Assembly: GCF_001571305.1 (NCBI RefSeq)
Contig: NZ_BCTN01000018.1
Span: 1 to 64,000 of the forward strand
Direction: 5' to 3'
Length of the DNA stretch: 64,000 nucleotides
Source: Erwinia persicina NBRC 102418
GTDB taxonomy: Bacteria; Pseudomonadota; Gammaproteobacteria; Enterobacterales; Enterobacteriaceae
The translations under genes were made by a program, and so were the position numbers. The notes under the pieces were generated by a model, which was not told the DNA's origin, did not search any database, and saw only the letters and a program-made list of their open reading frames with translations. Shown piece by piece: positions 1 to 10,135 of the stretch. The number at the start of each line of letters is the position of its first letter. The first letter of the stretch is position 1.

Positions 1-327
1 TTCAATGCCGTTGCTGGTGTCGCCGTTGCGCAGACGTTTGTAGTGGTTATAAACCGCAACAGAGAGCACTTTCTTCGCCCGTTCCTGGCCGATAACGTAG
101 TCATCCAGGTGGTGGCGAATTTCATGCGGCGTGGGCAGTGAGTTACGCTCGCGGTGCGGCGCAACTTCTTTAATCTCTTCGCGAATAATGTCGTTGCATA
201 AATCAACGCATTCATCACAGACATACACCGACGGGCCGGCGATCAGCTTACGCACTTCATGCTGGCTTTTGCCGCAAAAAGAGCAGTACAGCAGTTTCCC
301 TGAACCGTCTTTGCGTTTATCAGTCAT
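1..327 (-). CDS. clpX: ClpX, ATP-dependent unfoldase, N-terminal part (cut by window edge)
   Basis: The first 109 codons of ClpX are present; the rest lies beyond the left edge. ClpX is the AAA+ unfoldase that feeds tagged substrates into the ClpP chamber in the cytoplasm. The reading frame starts [11 protein letters not shown] and shows the N-terminal zinc-binding domain with two CxxC-type pairs (CSFCGK and CDEC), which binds adaptors such as SspB. It ends before the Walker A motif. It lies 107 nt downstream of clpP on the same strand, the standard clpP-clpX operon order. The start is the ATG at 325-327, preceded by a GGGGGAAG ribosome site. Confidence 0.97.
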   Translation of the reverse strand, partial: MTDKRKDGSGKLLYCSFCGKSQHEVRKLIAGPSVYVCDECVDLCNDIIREEIKEVAPHRERNSLPTPHEIRHHLDDYVIGQERAKKVLSVAVYNHYKRLRNGDTSNGIE

Positions 328-434
328 TTACTTCCCCCTCATTGTCACACTCACCTTCCCACAAGGGGTTAGTTACGCAGGCCGCCACCCTCACGCCCTG
401 CGGAGGCAACGGCACCGTGTCACAACATATTAAA

Positions 435-1058
435 TCAGTTACGCTGAGACAGCACAGAATCCACTAAACCATACTCTACAGACTCGCTTGCCGACAGGAA
501 ACGGTCGCGATTAGTATCACGTTCAATAGTTTCGATCGTCTGTCCGGTATGTTTTGCCATCAGCTCGTTCATCATATGCTTAGTTTTGATGATTTCGCGG
601 GCATGAATATCGATATCAGATGCCTGGCCCTGGAAACCGCCCAACGGCTGATGGATCATCACGCGTGAATTGGGCAGACAGTAACGCTTGCCCTTCGCCC
701 CTGCGGTCAACAGGAACGCACCCATTGAGCAGGCCTGGCCCATACAAATGGTGCTGACGTCAGGTTTAATAAATTGCATGGTGTCGTAAATTGACATCCC
801 GGCAGTAATGACGCCACCAGGAGAGTTAATGTACAGGTGGATGTCCTTCTCAGGATTCTCCGCTTCCAGAAACAGCATCTGCGCGACGATCAGGTTGGCC
901 ATATGGTCTTCGACCTGGCCGGTCAGAAAAATAATGCGCTCTTTCAGCAGGCGCGAGTAGATGTCGTAAGAACGCTCTCCGCGAGAGGTTTGTTCGACCA
1001 CCATTGGCACCAGGGCCATATGAGGTGCAGTTTGTTCACGTTCGCCGCTGTATGACAT
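435..1058 (-). CDS. clpP: ClpP, ATP-dependent Clp protease proteolytic subunit
   Basis: This is the 207-residue serine protease that forms the double-heptamer chamber used by ClpX and ClpA. Catalytic Ser111 lies in GQACSMGAF. The propeptide [14 protein letters not shown] is followed by ALVPMV, as in E. coli. An upstream in-frame ATG would add eight residues, but the ATG at 1056-1058 has a CAGGAGACG ribosome site and matches the family length. Residue 110, just before the catalytic serine, is Cys where E. coli has Ala. A sigma-32-like promoter lies about 130 nt upstream, fitting heat-shock control. Confidence 0.98.
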   Translation of the reverse strand: MSYSGEREQTAPHMALVPMVVEQTSRGERSYDIYSRLLKERIIFLTGQVEDHMANLIVAQMLFLEAENPEKDIHLYINSPGGVITAGMSIYDTMQFIKPDVSTICMGQACSMGAFLLTAGAKGKRYCLPNSRVMIHQPLGGFQGQASDIDIHAREIIKTKHMMNELMAKHTGQTIETIERDTNRDRFLSASESVEYGLVDSVLSQRN

Positions 1059-1195
1059 TATCGTCTCCTGGATAAATTTCATTTGGCAACACTCTTCAGT
1101 GATTTTACTTGAGAGCGATCAGGAACACTATGATTCCAGGCCTTACACCCGATGCCGTCCGGACAGTTATCGGGTCTGATGACTTCGTTGTACCA

Positions 1196-1224
1196 ATTTG
1201 GGGATGATCCCCCGCTGTTTCAAG
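1196..1224 (-). promoter_or_regulatory. Sigma-32-type (heat shock) promoter of clpP
   Basis: Read on the minus strand, a CTTGAAA -35 element (1218-1224) is followed after 14 nt by a CCCCAAAT -10 element (1196-1203). This fits the RpoH consensus CTTGAA / CCCCATNT at its normal spacing. It points at clpP about 130 nt downstream. clpP is an RpoH target in E. coli. The match is seen directly; its use is inferred. The rest of the 331-nt gap at 1059-1389 holds the tig terminator and no plausible gene. Confidence 0.65.
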
Positions 1225-1336
1225 CATAACAACGTTTTTATCAACTGCTAACCAGGAAAAGTAGCTTAGTCGATAATTTGCGGATTAAATGCGCAAATAA
1301 CCAGTAAAAGCAGCAGTACCTTGAGCCATAAATGAC

Positions 1337-1366
1337 AAAAGCCCGCTGCCGGAAGGCAGCGGGCTT
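1337..1366 (-). terminator. Rho-independent terminator of tig
   Basis: A perfect stem of AAGCCCGCTGCC and its complement around a short loop is followed on the minus strand by a TTTTG tract. It begins 24 nt past the tig stop codon. Confidence 0.85.
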
Positions 1367-1389
1367 GACGTCAACCAGAGAATTCAGAA

Positions 1390-2694
1390 TCAGGCCGTAG
1401 CGGTCTGGTTCATCAGTTCCTGGAAGTTAGTGGCTTTTTCAGTCACTTTCGCTTTTTCCAGCACGGCTTCAACAGCCTGCTCTTCCAGCGCGACGTTACG
1501 CATGTTGTTCATCAGCTCGTTGTTCTTGCTGTAGAACTCGATCACTTCTGACGGGTCTTCATACGCAGAAGCCATCTCTTCGATCAGCGCTTTGACACGG
1601 TCTTCGTCAGCTTTCAGCTCATGGGTACGAATCACTTCGCCCAGCAGCAGGCCAACCACGACACGGCGTTTAGCCTGCTCTTCGAACAGTTCACGAGGCA
1701 GCTCCAGAGCCTGCTTCTCGTTGCCGCCAAAACGCTGTGCAGCCTGACGCTTAAGCACGTCGATTTCACTGTCGATCAGTGCTGCAGGAACATCGATATC
1801 ATTGGCTTTCACCAGACCGTCGATAGCCTGAGTCTTCACGCGGTTACGCACAGCGCCTTTCAGTTCACGCTGCATGTTTTTACGCACTTCAGCACGCAGA
1901 CCGGCAACAGAGCCATCTTCAACGCCGAAACGTTTGATGAACTCTTCAGTGAACTCTGGCAGCTCACGCTCTTCCACTTTCTTCAGGACGATTTCAAACT
2001 TCGCTGCTTTACCTTTCAGGTTCTCAGCATGGTAATCGTCCGGGAAGTTAACGTCGATAGTGAAGGTTTCGCCGGCTTTATGGCCAACAACGCCTTCTTC
2101 AAAGCCTGGGATCATACGACCCTGACCCATCGCCAGTACGAAGTCGGATGCTTTACCGCCTTCGAACTCTTCGCCATCGACAGAACCGGAGAAGTCGATA
2201 GTCGCACGATCTTCTGCGGTCGCTGCTGCGTCGGTTTCTTTCCAGGTGGCCTGCTGCTTGCGCAGGGTATCCAGCATGGTGTCAACATCAGCATCAGTCA
2301 CTTCAACCACCGGTTTTTCAACTTCGATGGCATCCAGACCCTGCAGTTCAACTTCCGGATAGACTTCGAACTCAACGGCGAAAGTGAAGTCTTCACCTGT
2401 TTTGTATTCGCCTGGCACGTAGTTAGGTGCGCCAGCCGGATTGATTTTTTCTTTGATGATCGCATCAACAAAGTTGCGTTGCATCAGATCGCCCAGGACG
2501 TCCTGGCGAACAGAAGCACCGTAACGCTGTTCAACAACGTTCATCGGTACTTTTCCTTTGCGGAAGCCGTCGATACGTACTTTCTTAGCTACGCTTGCCA
2601 GCTCACTTTTCACCGCTTTTTCGATCACATCTTTATCAACGGTAATCGTTACGCGACGGCCCAGGCCCTGAGTTGTTTCTACTGAAACTTGCAT
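1390..2694 (-). CDS. tig: Trigger factor, ribosome-bound chaperone and prolyl isomerase
   Basis: This 434-residue protein (E. coli 432) binds near the ribosomal exit tunnel and folds nascent chains. The ribosome-docking signature GFRKGKVP lies at about residue 43-50. The FKBP-type isomerase domain spans roughly residues 150-245, and the helical C-terminal chaperone arms follow. A GAGGT ribosome site precedes the start. It is upstream of clpP and clpX in the same direction but has its own terminator and promoter. Nothing unusual is seen. Confidence 0.98.
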   Translation of the reverse strand: MQVSVETTQGLGRRVTITVDKDVIEKAVKSELASVAKKVRIDGFRKGKVPMNVVEQRYGASVRQDVLGDLMQRNFVDAIIKEKINPAGAPNYVPGEYKTGEDFTFAVEFEVYPEVELQGLDAIEVEKPVVEVTDADVDTMLDTLRKQQATWKETDAAATAEDRATIDFSGSVDGEEFEGGKASDFVLAMGQGRMIPGFEEGVVGHKAGETFTIDVNFPDDYHAENLKGKAAKFEIVLKKVEERELPEFTEEFIKRFGVEDGSVAGLRAEVRKNMQRELKGAVRNRVKTQAIDGLVKANDIDVPAALIDSEIDVLKRQAAQRFGGNEKQALELPRELFEEQAKRRVVVGLLLGEVIRTHELKADEDRVKALIEEMASAYEDPSEVIEFYSKNNELMNNMRNVALEEQAVEAVLEKAKVTEKATNFQELMNQTATA

Positions 2695-2851
2695 CTTATT
2701 ACCTCAAAAAATCACGTGCTCGGTCAACTTCAGACATACCCGGCTGCTGTGAGCAGAGCAAATCTAAGAACCGGGACGGCTTCTGATGTCAGAACCGCAT
2801 TCCCTGTTTACAGAAGCATCCCGAAGACATTCCGGAAAAAATAGACGCAGC

Positions 2852-2880
2852 ATTATAGCGGTAACGTCTTAACGAGTCGA
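2852..2880 (-). promoter_or_regulatory. Probable sigma-70 promoter of tig
   Basis: On the minus strand a perfect TATAAT (2852-2857) has a TCGACT -35 element (4 of 6 to consensus) at exactly 17 bp. The predicted transcript would have a leader of about 150 nt before tig. The surrounding gap 2695-3018 otherwise holds only the bolA terminator. Confidence 0.55.
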
Positions 2881-2975
2881 GGCTACACTCTCGCCTGAAC
2901 CCTGCTACTTTTTACATTTTTGCCAACAAATCGCAAGAATTTGCTCACGGAAGGCATTTTCAGGCTGCGTAAACG

Positions 2976-3005
2976 AAAAAAAACGGCCAAATGGCCGTTT
3001 TTCGC
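2976..3005 (-). terminator. Rho-independent terminator of bolA
   Basis: The hairpin AACGGCC/GGCCGTT with a short AAAT loop is flanked by A-rich sequence on the left and T-rich on the right, so it could work on both strands. It lies directly behind the bolA stop at 3019. Confidence 0.8.
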
Positions 3006-3018
3006 ATTTTATGCCGAT

Positions 3019-3333
3019 TTACGCCAGCGTGCCGGCACCACGGCAGTTTGGCGAGGCGGGGACGGTATCCTGTAAGCCCTCCCACTCTTTCAAGGTATAG
3101 CTGTGCAAGGCTAATGCATGGACGCTTCCGGCCAGCTCTTCCGCCAGTACACCGTAAATCGCCCGGTGGCGGGTCAGAAAACGCTGGTCCTTAAAGCTGT
3201 CACTGACAATCACCACTTTAAAATGACTCTCAGCCCCTGCAGGAACATTGTGGCGATAACTTTCGTCATGCACCTCAAGGTGCGCCGGTGAAAATGCCGT
3301 ACGTAACTTTTCTTCAATTTGCTCACGGATCAT
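3019..3333 (-). CDS. bolA: BolA, morphogene and stationary-phase regulator
   Basis: This 104-residue BolA/IbaG-family protein influences cell shape and biofilm transition in E. coli and partners with monothiol glutaredoxins at Fe-S clusters. The class II KH-like fold is recognisable from [12 protein letters not shown], the RHRAIYGVL segment with the conserved His, and HALALHSYT. The ATG at 3331-3333, with an AGAGGAGTCAAGG ribosome site, gives the normal family length. An upstream in-frame start adds 12 unconserved residues. It is divergent from yajG; the 288-bp gap between them must hold both promoters. Confidence 0.96.
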   Translation of the reverse strand: MIREQIEEKLRTAFSPAHLEVHDESYRHNVPAGAESHFKVVIVSDSFKDQRFLTRHRAIYGVLAEELAGSVHALALHSYTLKEWEGLQDTVPASPNCRGAGTLA

Positions 3334-3621
3334 ACCTTGACTCCTCTGATGCAGAGAACTGCGCCCCATCTCTTTAAATCGTAGTCGCTTTTTATCTAAA
3401 ACCGACGCAGTTTAACGAATTTTTCCTGTGCTTGTTCACTTTGCACCGTACGACGTGAAACTGAGAGGTAATGGTGTGGTCGAAGGATCAAGCGTTCACG
3501 AGTCTGAAATTTCCGCAACGCGATGAATTTACGCTCGATCGGGGCTTCCCCTGTCGACAGGCAATGATATGATGACCGCAGTTTTGTCAGCAATACTACT
3601 CACGTAATCGAGAAAATAAGC

Positions 3622-4200
3622 ATGTTAAAAAAATTATTTTTCCCTCTGCTGGCCGTCTTCATTCTGGCTGGCTGCGCAGGGAGCAGCAATACACTCGACA
3701 TCTCTCCCAAGATTCAGTTGCCACAGCGTGATCCAAGCCTGATGGGTATTACGGTTAGCATCAATGGTGCCGACCAGCGCAGCGATCAGGCCCTGGCGAA
3801 GGTGAATCGCGATGGCCAACTCATTACACTGACGCCATCCCGTGACCTGCGCTTCCTGTTACAGGAAACCCTGGAAAAACAAATGACCGCTCGCGGTTAT
3901 ATGATCGGGCCTAATGGCGCAGTAGACCTCCAGATTGTAGTCAACGGACTGTATGCTGATGTTACTCAGGGTAATGTCCGCTACAGCATCACCACCAAGG
4001 CGGATATTTCCATTATTGCCACCGCTAAAAACGGCAGTAAGCAGGTCAAAAACTACCGTCAGACCAGCAGTGTTGAAGGTGCCTTCTCTGCCAGCAATGA
4101 GAAAATCACCAATGTCGTTAATAACACTCTGGGTGACGTGATTGCCGACATGGCTCAGGACACCAGCGTTAACGAATTTATTAAACAAAACGCGCGTTAA
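3622..4200 (+). CDS. yajG: YajG family lipoprotein
   Basis: A 192-residue lipoprotein of the same length as E. coli YajG. A lipoprotein signal ends in the lipobox LAGC, with Cys18 as the lipidation site. The mature part shows the YajG pattern, including a ISPKIQLPQ segment near the start and repeated beta-strand sequence. Its biochemical role is unknown. It is followed after 43 nt by ampG, as in E. coli, where the two share an operon. The gap holds a perfect hairpin. Confidence 0.95.
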   Translation: MLKKLFFPLLAVFILAGCAGSSNTLDISPKIQLPQRDPSLMGITVSINGADQRSDQALAKVNRDGQLITLTPSRDLRFLLQETLEKQMTARGYMIGPNGAVDLQIVVNGLYADVTQGNVRYSITTKADISIIATAKNGSKQVKNYRQTSSVEGAFSASNEKITNVVNNTLGDVIADMAQDTSVNEFIKQNAR

Positions 4201-4207
4201 TCCCTCT

Positions 4208-4228
4208 GGCCCGGCAGGACGCCGGGCC
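4208..4228 (+). other. Intercistronic hairpin between yajG and ampG
   Basis: A perfect 8-bp GC-rich stem (GGCCCGGC/GCCGGGCC) with a 5-nt loop lies between the two genes. No T tract follows, so it is more likely an mRNA-stability or attenuating element than a full terminator. Confidence 0.5.
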
Positions 4229-4243
4229 TGATTTAAGGTCCGT

Positions 4244-5728
4244 ATGTCCAATCACTATCTGCACATCTTCACCCGACGTAACTCCGCCCTTCTTTTGATC
4301 CTCGGCTTTGCTTCTGGTCTGCCTCTGGCCCTGACCTCGGGCACGCTTCAGGCGTGGATGGCGGTAGAGAATATCGATATCAAAACCATCGGTTTCTTCT
4401 CTCTTGTCGGCCAGGCCTATGTCTTTAAGTTTCTCTGGTCTCCCCTGATGGACCGCTATACGCCGCCCTTTTTGGGGCGCAGGCGTGGTTGGTTATTGCT
4501 GACGCAATTAATGCTGATCGTCGGTATAGCGTCGATGGGCTTTATGCAGCCTTCACGTGACCTTACTCTGCTGGCAGCGCTGGCGGTCCTGATCGCGTTC
4601 TGTTCGGCTTCGCAGGATATTGTGTTTGACGCCTGGAAAACCGATGTGCTGGCCGCCAGCGAACGCGGTAGCGGTGCCGCAATCAGCGTGCTTGGCTACC
4701 GTCTGGCCATGCTGGTATCCGGCGGCCTGGCGCTGTGGCTGGCCGACCGGTTCTTAGGCTGGCAGGCTATCTGGTGGTTGATGGCCGCCATGATGGTCCC
4801 GGGCGTGATCGCAACCCTGGTAGCTAAAGAGCCGGAAGCCACGGCCGACCGCCCCCATACGCTGGAAGAGGCGGTGATAGCCCCCCTGCGGGATTTTTTC
4901 AACCGTAATAATGCCTGGCTTATACTCTCACTGATCGTTCTCTATAAGCTGGGTGATGCTTTCGCCGCCAGCCTGACGACCATTTTCCTGATCCGTGGTG
5001 TAGGCTTTGATGCAGGTGATGTCGGCCTGGTCAACAAAACCCTGGGGCTGGTCGCCACTATCGTCGGTGCGCTGGCAGGGGGACTGCTGATGCAACGTCT
5101 CAGCCTTTTCCGTGCGCTGATGCTGTTTGGCATCTTACAGGCCGTTTCTAACCTCGGTTATTGGGTGCTGTCGGTCACAGATAAGCATCTTTACACCATG
5201 GCGGCTGCGGTTACCGTGGAAAATCTGTGCGGCGGCATGGGCACCGCCGCGTTTGTTGCGCTACTGATGACCCTGTGCAACCGCTCATTCTCTGCCACTC
5301 AGTTTGCACTTCTCTCAGCACTCTCTGCGGTGGGCCGCGTTTACGTCGGGCCTGTAGCAGGATGGTTTGTAGAATCATGGGGCTGGCCGACATTTTATGC
5401 CTTCTCAGTACTGGCGGCGTTACCCGGTCTTTTGCTGCTGCTCGGTTGCCGTACTACACTGGAGTATGCGCAGCACCATACCGACTTTCTGCCCCGTACC
5501 GCGTACGCTTCAGGTTACCGTTGGGCGCTGCGCGGAGTGATCGCTGGCGCGGTGTTACTGGCCTTATGGCTGGTGATGCTAACCGTTAACACGCTTGGCT
5601 GGGTCGCACTCACAGAACTGATCCCCCCCCTGTTTGAGGTGGGTATCTTGCTGATGTTGAGTGGAATTGTTACCGGAACATGGCTGGATTTCCTGGCGCT
5701 ACGCCAGGCGCATTCGCGGGCAAAATAA
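4244..5728 (+). CDS. ampG: AmpG, anhydro-muropeptide permease
   Basis: A 494-residue MFS transporter (E. coli 491) of the inner membrane. It imports GlcNAc-anhydroMurNAc peptides for cell-wall recycling and, where ampC is inducible, supplies the inducer signal to AmpR. The N-terminal half carries the AmpG signatures ASGLPLALTSGTLQAWM and the SQDIVFDAW segment in the second helix block. About 14 hydrophobic segments are visible. It follows yajG. A candidate regulatory stretch for cyo lies downstream. Confidence 0.97.
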   Translation: MSNHYLHIFTRRNSALLLILGFASGLPLALTSGTLQAWMAVENIDIKTIGFFSLVGQAYVFKFLWSPLMDRYTPPFLGRRRGWLLLTQLMLIVGIASMGFMQPSRDLTLLAALAVLIAFCSASQDIVFDAWKTDVLAASERGSGAAISVLGYRLAMLVSGGLALWLADRFLGWQAIWWLMAAMMVPGVIATLVAKEPEATADRPHTLEEAVIAPLRDFFNRNNAWLILSLIVLYKLGDAFAASLTTIFLIRGVGFDAGDVGLVNKTLGLVATIVGALAGGLLMQRLSLFRALMLFGILQAVSNLGYWVLSVTDKHLYTMAAAVTVENLCGGMGTAAFVALLMTLCNRSFSATQFALLSALSAVGRVYVGPVAGWFVESWGWPTFYAFSVLAALPGLLLLLGCRTTLEYAQHHTDFLPRTAYASGYRWALRGVIAGAVLLALWLVMLTVNTLGWVALTELIPPLFEVGILLMLSGIVTGTWLDFLALRQAHSRAK

Positions 5729-6254
5729 CCTCTTTTTCGTTTCGCTGCTGGGATGTTAAAGAAATTATTTGCTCAACAAAGTGTTTACAAATTCGGGTTG
5801 TTTTCATCGCACGTGATGGGCAACCCGAAGGTAACACGCCAGAAAATGCGAAACTTTGACGAAAAATATTAATTTCTCGATTTATCGTCCCGGTAAAAAA
5901 ATTCTCAGGTGTTTACGCGAGTCAGTTTCAAGTATTAAAAACCGGTGCGTAATTAGTTTTGGTTAATTAATATCACGCAATTGATAAGGATTTGTTAAAT
6001 AAATGGAGCAATAAATGGCTGGTTATAGCAGATACAATTTTTGTACGGTTTTTTCCATCAAGTTTTGTTATATTAACGCCAACCCTTTGCCAGCATTCAT
6101 ATTTTGTCACTCTCGGCAACATATGTGACAGCGTTCGCAAAAGGTGTCAACACTCCGCTGACACAACCTGTTGCAGGTTTACAGTACTGAAACCTTCCCG
6201 TAAAATGCCGCCACACTTAAACGACAATAGAGCCCTTGTCATTGAGGTCGTTAA
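5729..6254 (+). promoter_or_regulatory. cyoA upstream region with candidate ArcA sites
   Basis: This 526-bp AT-rich gap holds no convincing gene; an 88-codon frame from 5992 has no recognisable features. Two close matches to the ArcA core WGTTAATTAW occur: GGTTAATTAA at 5961-5970 and TGTTAAATAA at 5993-6002, 32 bp apart or about three helical turns. The cyo operon is ArcA-repressed in E. coli, so the location fits. Site use is inferred. Confidence 0.5.
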
Positions 6255-7193
6255 ATGAGACTCATGAAATACAATAAAAGTTTGGGGATTTTGTCATTAA
6301 TCACAAGCATGATTTTGTTAAGTGGTTGTGATAGTGCGTTATTAAATCCCAAAGGACAGATTGCAATGGAGCAACGTTCGCTGATTCTGACGGCCTTTGG
6401 CCTGATGATGATCGTCGTGATCCCTGCAGTCTTGATGGCCGTGGTGTTCGCCTGGAAATATCGGGCATCCAACACCAATGCGAAATACAGCCCGAACTGG
6501 TCACACTCAAACAAAGTGGAAGCCGTGGTTTGGACTGTGCCAATCTTGATCATTGTCTTCCTTGGCATCCTGACATGGAAATCGACCCATGCGCTGGAAC
6601 CAAGCAAGCCACTGGCATCTGATTTGAAACCCGTCGTGATCGAAGTTGTCTCGCTTGACTGGAAATGGATGTTTATTTACCCAGAACAGGGTATTGCTAC
6701 CGTTAACCAGATTGCTTTCCCGGCTAACCGCCCGGTGAGCTTCAAGATTACTTCGAACACCGTAATGAACTCCTTCTTCATTCCTACCCTCGGTAGCCAG
6801 ATTTACGCTATGGCGGGGATGCAAACTAAACTGCATCTGATTGCGAATGAAGCCGGTACCTTTGACGGTATGTCCTCGAACTTCAGTGGTCGTGGTTTCT
6901 CTGGTATGAAGTTTAAAGCGATTGCAACGCCTGACGAAGCCAGCTTCGAACAGTGGGTCGCCAAAGCTAAACAGTCTCCAGACACCCTCATGACAATGGA
7001 TGATTTTAATAAGCTGGCTGCGCCTAGCGAAAATCACCCGGTGGAATTCTTCTCAAGTGTGAAACCTGGACTGTTTAAAGACATCATTGGTCAGTTCCAG
7101 ATGAACCACGGCGGAAGCATGGACATGTCTCACGGCGAAGGCCATGAAGGCATGGATATGAGCAATACCGCTCACGCGGGAGCCGAGGAATAA
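6255..7193 (+). CDS. cyoA: CyoA, cytochrome bo3 ubiquinol oxidase subunit II
   Basis: A 312-residue subunit II. It begins with a lipoprotein signal (lipobox LSGC, Cys25), then has two transmembrane helices around residues 45-70 and 90-110 and a periplasmic cupredoxin-like domain. The copper A ligands are absent, as expected for a quinol oxidase. The C-terminus is Met-, His- and Gly-rich ([14 protein letters not shown]), as in other CyoA proteins. The first gene of cyoABCDE; cyoB follows after 4 nt. A GAGG ribosome site precedes the start. Confidence 0.98.
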   Translation: MRLMKYNKSLGILSLITSMILLSGCDSALLNPKGQIAMEQRSLILTAFGLMMIVVIPAVLMAVVFAWKYRASNTNAKYSPNWSHSNKVEAVVWTVPILIIVFLGILTWKSTHALEPSKPLASDLKPVVIEVVSLDWKWMFIYPEQGIATVNQIAFPANRPVSFKITSNTVMNSFFIPTLGSQIYAMAGMQTKLHLIANEAGTFDGMSSNFSGRGFSGMKFKAIATPDEASFEQWVAKAKQSPDTLMTMDDFNKLAAPSENHPVEFFSSVKPGLFKDIIGQFQMNHGGSMDMSHGEGHEGMDMSNTAHAGAEE

Positions 7194-7197
7194 TACG

Positions 7198-9189
7198 ATG
7201 CTTGGAAAATTAACACTGGATGCAGTGCCGTACCATGAACCGATTATCATGGTCACTGTTGCCGCCATTATTCTTGGTGGCCTGGCGCTTGTCGCCGCGC
7301 TGACTTACTTCGGTAAGTGGAAATATCTGTGGACCGAGTGGCTGACCTCCGTTGACCATAAAAAACTCGGTATCATGTACATCATCATGGCCTTCGTCAT
7401 GCTGCTGCGCGGCTTTGCCGATGCCGTGATGATGCGTACCCAGCAGGTGCTTGCCTCTGCCGGTGAAGCGGGCATTTTGCCACCGCACCACTACGATCAG
7501 ATTTTCACGGCTCACGGCGTGATCATGATCTTCTTCGTAGCGATGCCGTTTGTTGTTGGTCTGATGAACATTGCTGTTCCTTTACAGATCGGCGCACGCG
7601 ACGTGGCCTACCCGTTCCTGAACAACCTGAGCTTCTGGTTCACGGCTGTCGGTGTGGTTCTGGTTAACCTGTCACTGGGTGTGGGCGAATTCGCACAGAC
7701 CGGCTGGCTGGCATACCCACCATTATCGGGGGCGGAATACAGTCCGGGAGTCGGCGTTGACTACTGGATATGGAGTCTACAGCTCTCCGGTATCGGGACG
7801 ACCCTGACAGGTATCAACTTCTTCGTGACCATCATGAAGATGCGTGCGCCTGGTATGACCATGTTCAAAATGCCTGTCTTCACCTGGGCATCTCTGTGCA
7901 CCAACGTACTGATTATCGCTGCGTTCCCGGTTCTGACCGTGACCCTGGCGCTGCTGACCCTTGACCGTTATCTTGGCTTCCATTTCTTCACCAATGATAT
8001 GGGCGGCAACATGATGATGTACGTCAACCTGATTTGGGTTTGGGGTCATCCGGAAGTGTACATCCTGGTTCTGCCGGTCTTCGGTGTGTTCTCGGAAGTG
8101 GTTGCTACCTTCTCGAAAAAACGTCTGTTTGGCTACACCTCACTGGTGTGGGCGACGGTGGTGATTACCATCCTGTCCTTCATCGTATGGTTGCACCACT
8201 TCTTCACCATGGGTGCGGGTGCCAACGTTAACGCCTTCTTCGGTATTATGACGATGATCATCGCCATCCCGACCGGTGTTAAAATCTTTAACTGGCTGTT
8301 CACCATGTATCAGGGCCGCATTGAAATGCACTCCTGTATGCTGTGGACCGTCGGCTTCCTGGTCACCTTCTCTGTCGGTGGTATGACCGGGGTGCTGTTG
8401 GCCGTGCCAGGTGCTGACTTCGTGCTGCACAACAGTCTGTTCCTGATCGCTCACTTCCATAACGTTATTATCGGTGGTGTGGTGTTCGGTTGCTTCGCTG
8501 GTGTGACTTACTGGTTCCCGAAAGCATTCGGCTTCAAGCTGAATGAAACCTGGGGTATCCGCGCGTTCTGGTTCTGGATCATTGGCTTCTTCGTTGCCTT
8601 TATGCCGCTGTACGTGCTGGGCTTCATGGGTATGACCCGTCGTATCAGCCAGGACATCGATCCTCAGTTCCACCCAATGCTGGTTGTTGCAGCATGTGGT
8701 GCGGGCCTGATTGCCTGTGGTGTTATTTGCCAGATTACTCAGTTCTATGTTTCGGTCCGCGACCGTGAACAGCTGCGTGATGTGACCGGTGACCCGTGGG
8801 GTGGACGTACTCTGGAATGGGCAACCTCTTCTCCACCACCGTTCTATAACTTTGCTGTCGTTCCTGAAATCCATGAGCGTGATGCGTTCTGGGAAATGAA
8901 GGAAAAAGGCGAAGCCTATAAGCAGCCGGCTCACTATGAAGAAATTCATATGCCGAAGAACAGCGGTGCCGGTGTTGTAATTGGTTTCTTCAGCGTGGTC
9001 TTTGGTTTTGCAGCAATCTGGCATATCTGGTGGCTGGTAGGCCTGTCATTCCTGGCCATTATCGTGTCCTGGATCGTCAAGAGCTTTGACGAAGACGTGG
9101 ATTACTACGTCCCTGTTGCTGAGATTCAAAAAATCGAGAATCAGCACTTTGACGAAATTAGCAAAGCAGGTCTGAAAAATGTCGACTGA
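7198..9189 (+). CDS. cyoB: CyoB, cytochrome bo3 oxidase subunit I (heme-copper centre)
   Basis: A 663-residue catalytic subunit, the same length as in E. coli. It binds heme b, heme o3 and CuB, reduces oxygen to water and pumps protons across the inner membrane. Conserved features include FTAHGVIM (heme b His), WGHPEVYIL (CuB His cross-linked to Tyr), the WLHHFFT pair of CuB histidines and the HFHNVIIG heme ligands near residue 420. It overlaps cyoC by 11 nt, so translation is probably coupled. Confidence 0.99.
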   Translation: MLGKLTLDAVPYHEPIIMVTVAAIILGGLALVAALTYFGKWKYLWTEWLTSVDHKKLGIMYIIMAFVMLLRGFADAVMMRTQQVLASAGEAGILPPHHYDQIFTAHGVIMIFFVAMPFVVGLMNIAVPLQIGARDVAYPFLNNLSFWFTAVGVVLVNLSLGVGEFAQTGWLAYPPLSGAEYSPGVGVDYWIWSLQLSGIGTTLTGINFFVTIMKMRAPGMTMFKMPVFTWASLCTNVLIIAAFPVLTVTLALLTLDRYLGFHFFTNDMGGNMMMYVNLIWVWGHPEVYILVLPVFGVFSEVVATFSKKRLFGYTSLVWATVVITILSFIVWLHHFFTMGAGANVNAFFGIMTMIIAIPTGVKIFNWLFTMYQGRIEMHSCMLWTVGFLVTFSVGGMTGVLLAVPGADFVLHNSLFLIAHFHNVIIGGVVFGCFAGVTYWFPKAFGFKLNETWGIRAFWFWIIGFFVAFMPLYVLGFMGMTRRISQDIDPQFHPMLVVAACGAGLIACGVICQITQFYVSVRDREQLRDVTGDPWGGRTLEWATSSPPPFYNFAVVPEIHERDAFWEMKEKGEAYKQPAHYEEIHMPKNSGAGVVIGFFSVVFGFAAIWHIWWLVGLSFLAIIVSWIVKSFDEDVDYYVPVAEIQKIENQHFDEISKAGLKNVD

Positions 9190-9796
9190 AACTGTGACTA
9201 AACACCACGACGCCCATGCGGAGCATGGGCATCACCATGATGCAGGAGCCAATAAAGTCTTTGGCTTCTGGATCTACCTGATGAGTGACTGCATCATCTT
9301 CGCAACACTGTTTGCGACGTATGGTGTGATGGTTAATAACACCGCGGGCGGCCCGGCAGGCAAAGACATCTTTGAACTGCCATTCGTTCTGGTGGAAACC
9401 GCCCTGCTTCTGTTGAGCTCCATTACCTATGGTATGGCAGTAATCAACATGAACAACAAGCTGAAAGGTGCCGTCATTGGCTGGTTAGCGATGACCTTCC
9501 TGTTTGGTGTGGGCTTCATCGGAATGGAAATCTATGAGTTCCATCACCTGATTAAAGAAGGCTTCGGTCCTGACCGCAGTGGCTTCCTCTCTGCGTTCTT
9601 CACGCTGGTGGGAACTCACGGTCTGCACGTGACCTCAGGTCTGATCTGGATGGCGGTACTGATGTATCAGGTCGCTTCACGCGGTCTGACGGACACCAAC
9701 CGCACCCGTATCATGTGTCTGAGCCTGTTCTGGCACTTCCTGGACGTGGTGTGGATCTGCGTATTCACCATTGTTTACCTGATGGGGGTTATGTAA
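9179..9796 (+). CDS. cyoC: CyoC, cytochrome bo3 oxidase subunit III
   Basis: A 205-residue five-helix membrane subunit of the COX3 family. The N-terminus is His-rich ([15 protein letters not shown]). The helices begin at [21 protein letters not shown], and the [10 protein letters not shown] motif is present. It supports assembly and stability of the oxidase. Its start overlaps the end of cyoB and its stop overlaps the cyoD start by one nucleotide (TAATG). Confidence 0.98.
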   Translation: MSTETVTKHHDAHAEHGHHHDAGANKVFGFWIYLMSDCIIFATLFATYGVMVNNTAGGPAGKDIFELPFVLVETALLLLSSITYGMAVINMNNKLKGAVIGWLAMTFLFGVGFIGMEIYEFHHLIKEGFGPDRSGFLSAFFTLVGTHGLHVTSGLIWMAVLMYQVASRGLTDTNRTRIMCLSLFWHFLDVVWICVFTIVYLMGVM

Positions 9797-10125
9797 TGAG
9801 CCATTCAGTAACTGAACATGGCGCTTCTCACGGTAGCGTGAAGTCTTATATGATCGGCTTTATCCTGTCGATCATTCTGACAGGTATCCCATTCTGGATG
9901 GTCATGGACGGCGGCGCTTCTAAAGCGACCATCCTCGCGGTTGTTCTGGTGTGTGCAGTCGTCCAGGTGCTCGTTCACCTGGTGTACTTCCTGCATCTGG
10001 ACAGCAAGTCTGAGGGCGGCTGGAACCTGATTGCTATCGTGTTTGCAGCACTTATCATCCTGATTGTTGTTGTTGGCTCGCTATGGATTATGTGGAACCT
10101 CAACTACAACATGATGAGCCACTAA
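9796..10125 (+). CDS. cyoD: CyoD, cytochrome bo3 oxidase subunit IV
   Basis: A 109-residue three-helix subunit IV of the bo3 oxidase. The start is the ATG at 9796 (MSHSVTEHG), which overlaps the cyoC stop and gives the family length. A longer in-frame extension into cyoC adds 27 unconserved residues and is rejected. HLVYFLHLD is the conserved second-helix motif. Confidence 0.97.
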   Translation: MSHSVTEHGASHGSVKSYMIGFILSIILTGIPFWMVMDGGASKATILAVVLVCAVVQVLVHLVYFLHLDSKSEGGWNLIAIVFAALIILIVVVGSLWIMWNLNYNMMSH

Positions 10126-10135
10126 CAGAGCTACT

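Noticed and set aside
131-433. 100-codon plus-strand frame over clpX and the clpP-clpX gap
   Set aside because: It is antisense to the clear clpX frame and has no recognisable domain.
1621-2685. 354-codon plus-strand frame opposite tig
   Set aside because: It is a shadow of the tig coding strand; the composition is Phe- and His-rich and matches no family.
5992-6258. 88-codon frame in the cyoA upstream region
   Set aside because: No ribosome site or family match, and it overlaps likely regulatory DNA and the cyoA start.
8140-9024. 294-codon minus-strand frame inside cyoB
   Set aside because: Antisense to the heme-copper oxidase gene, with a His/Asp/Glu-rich composition typical of a shadow frame.
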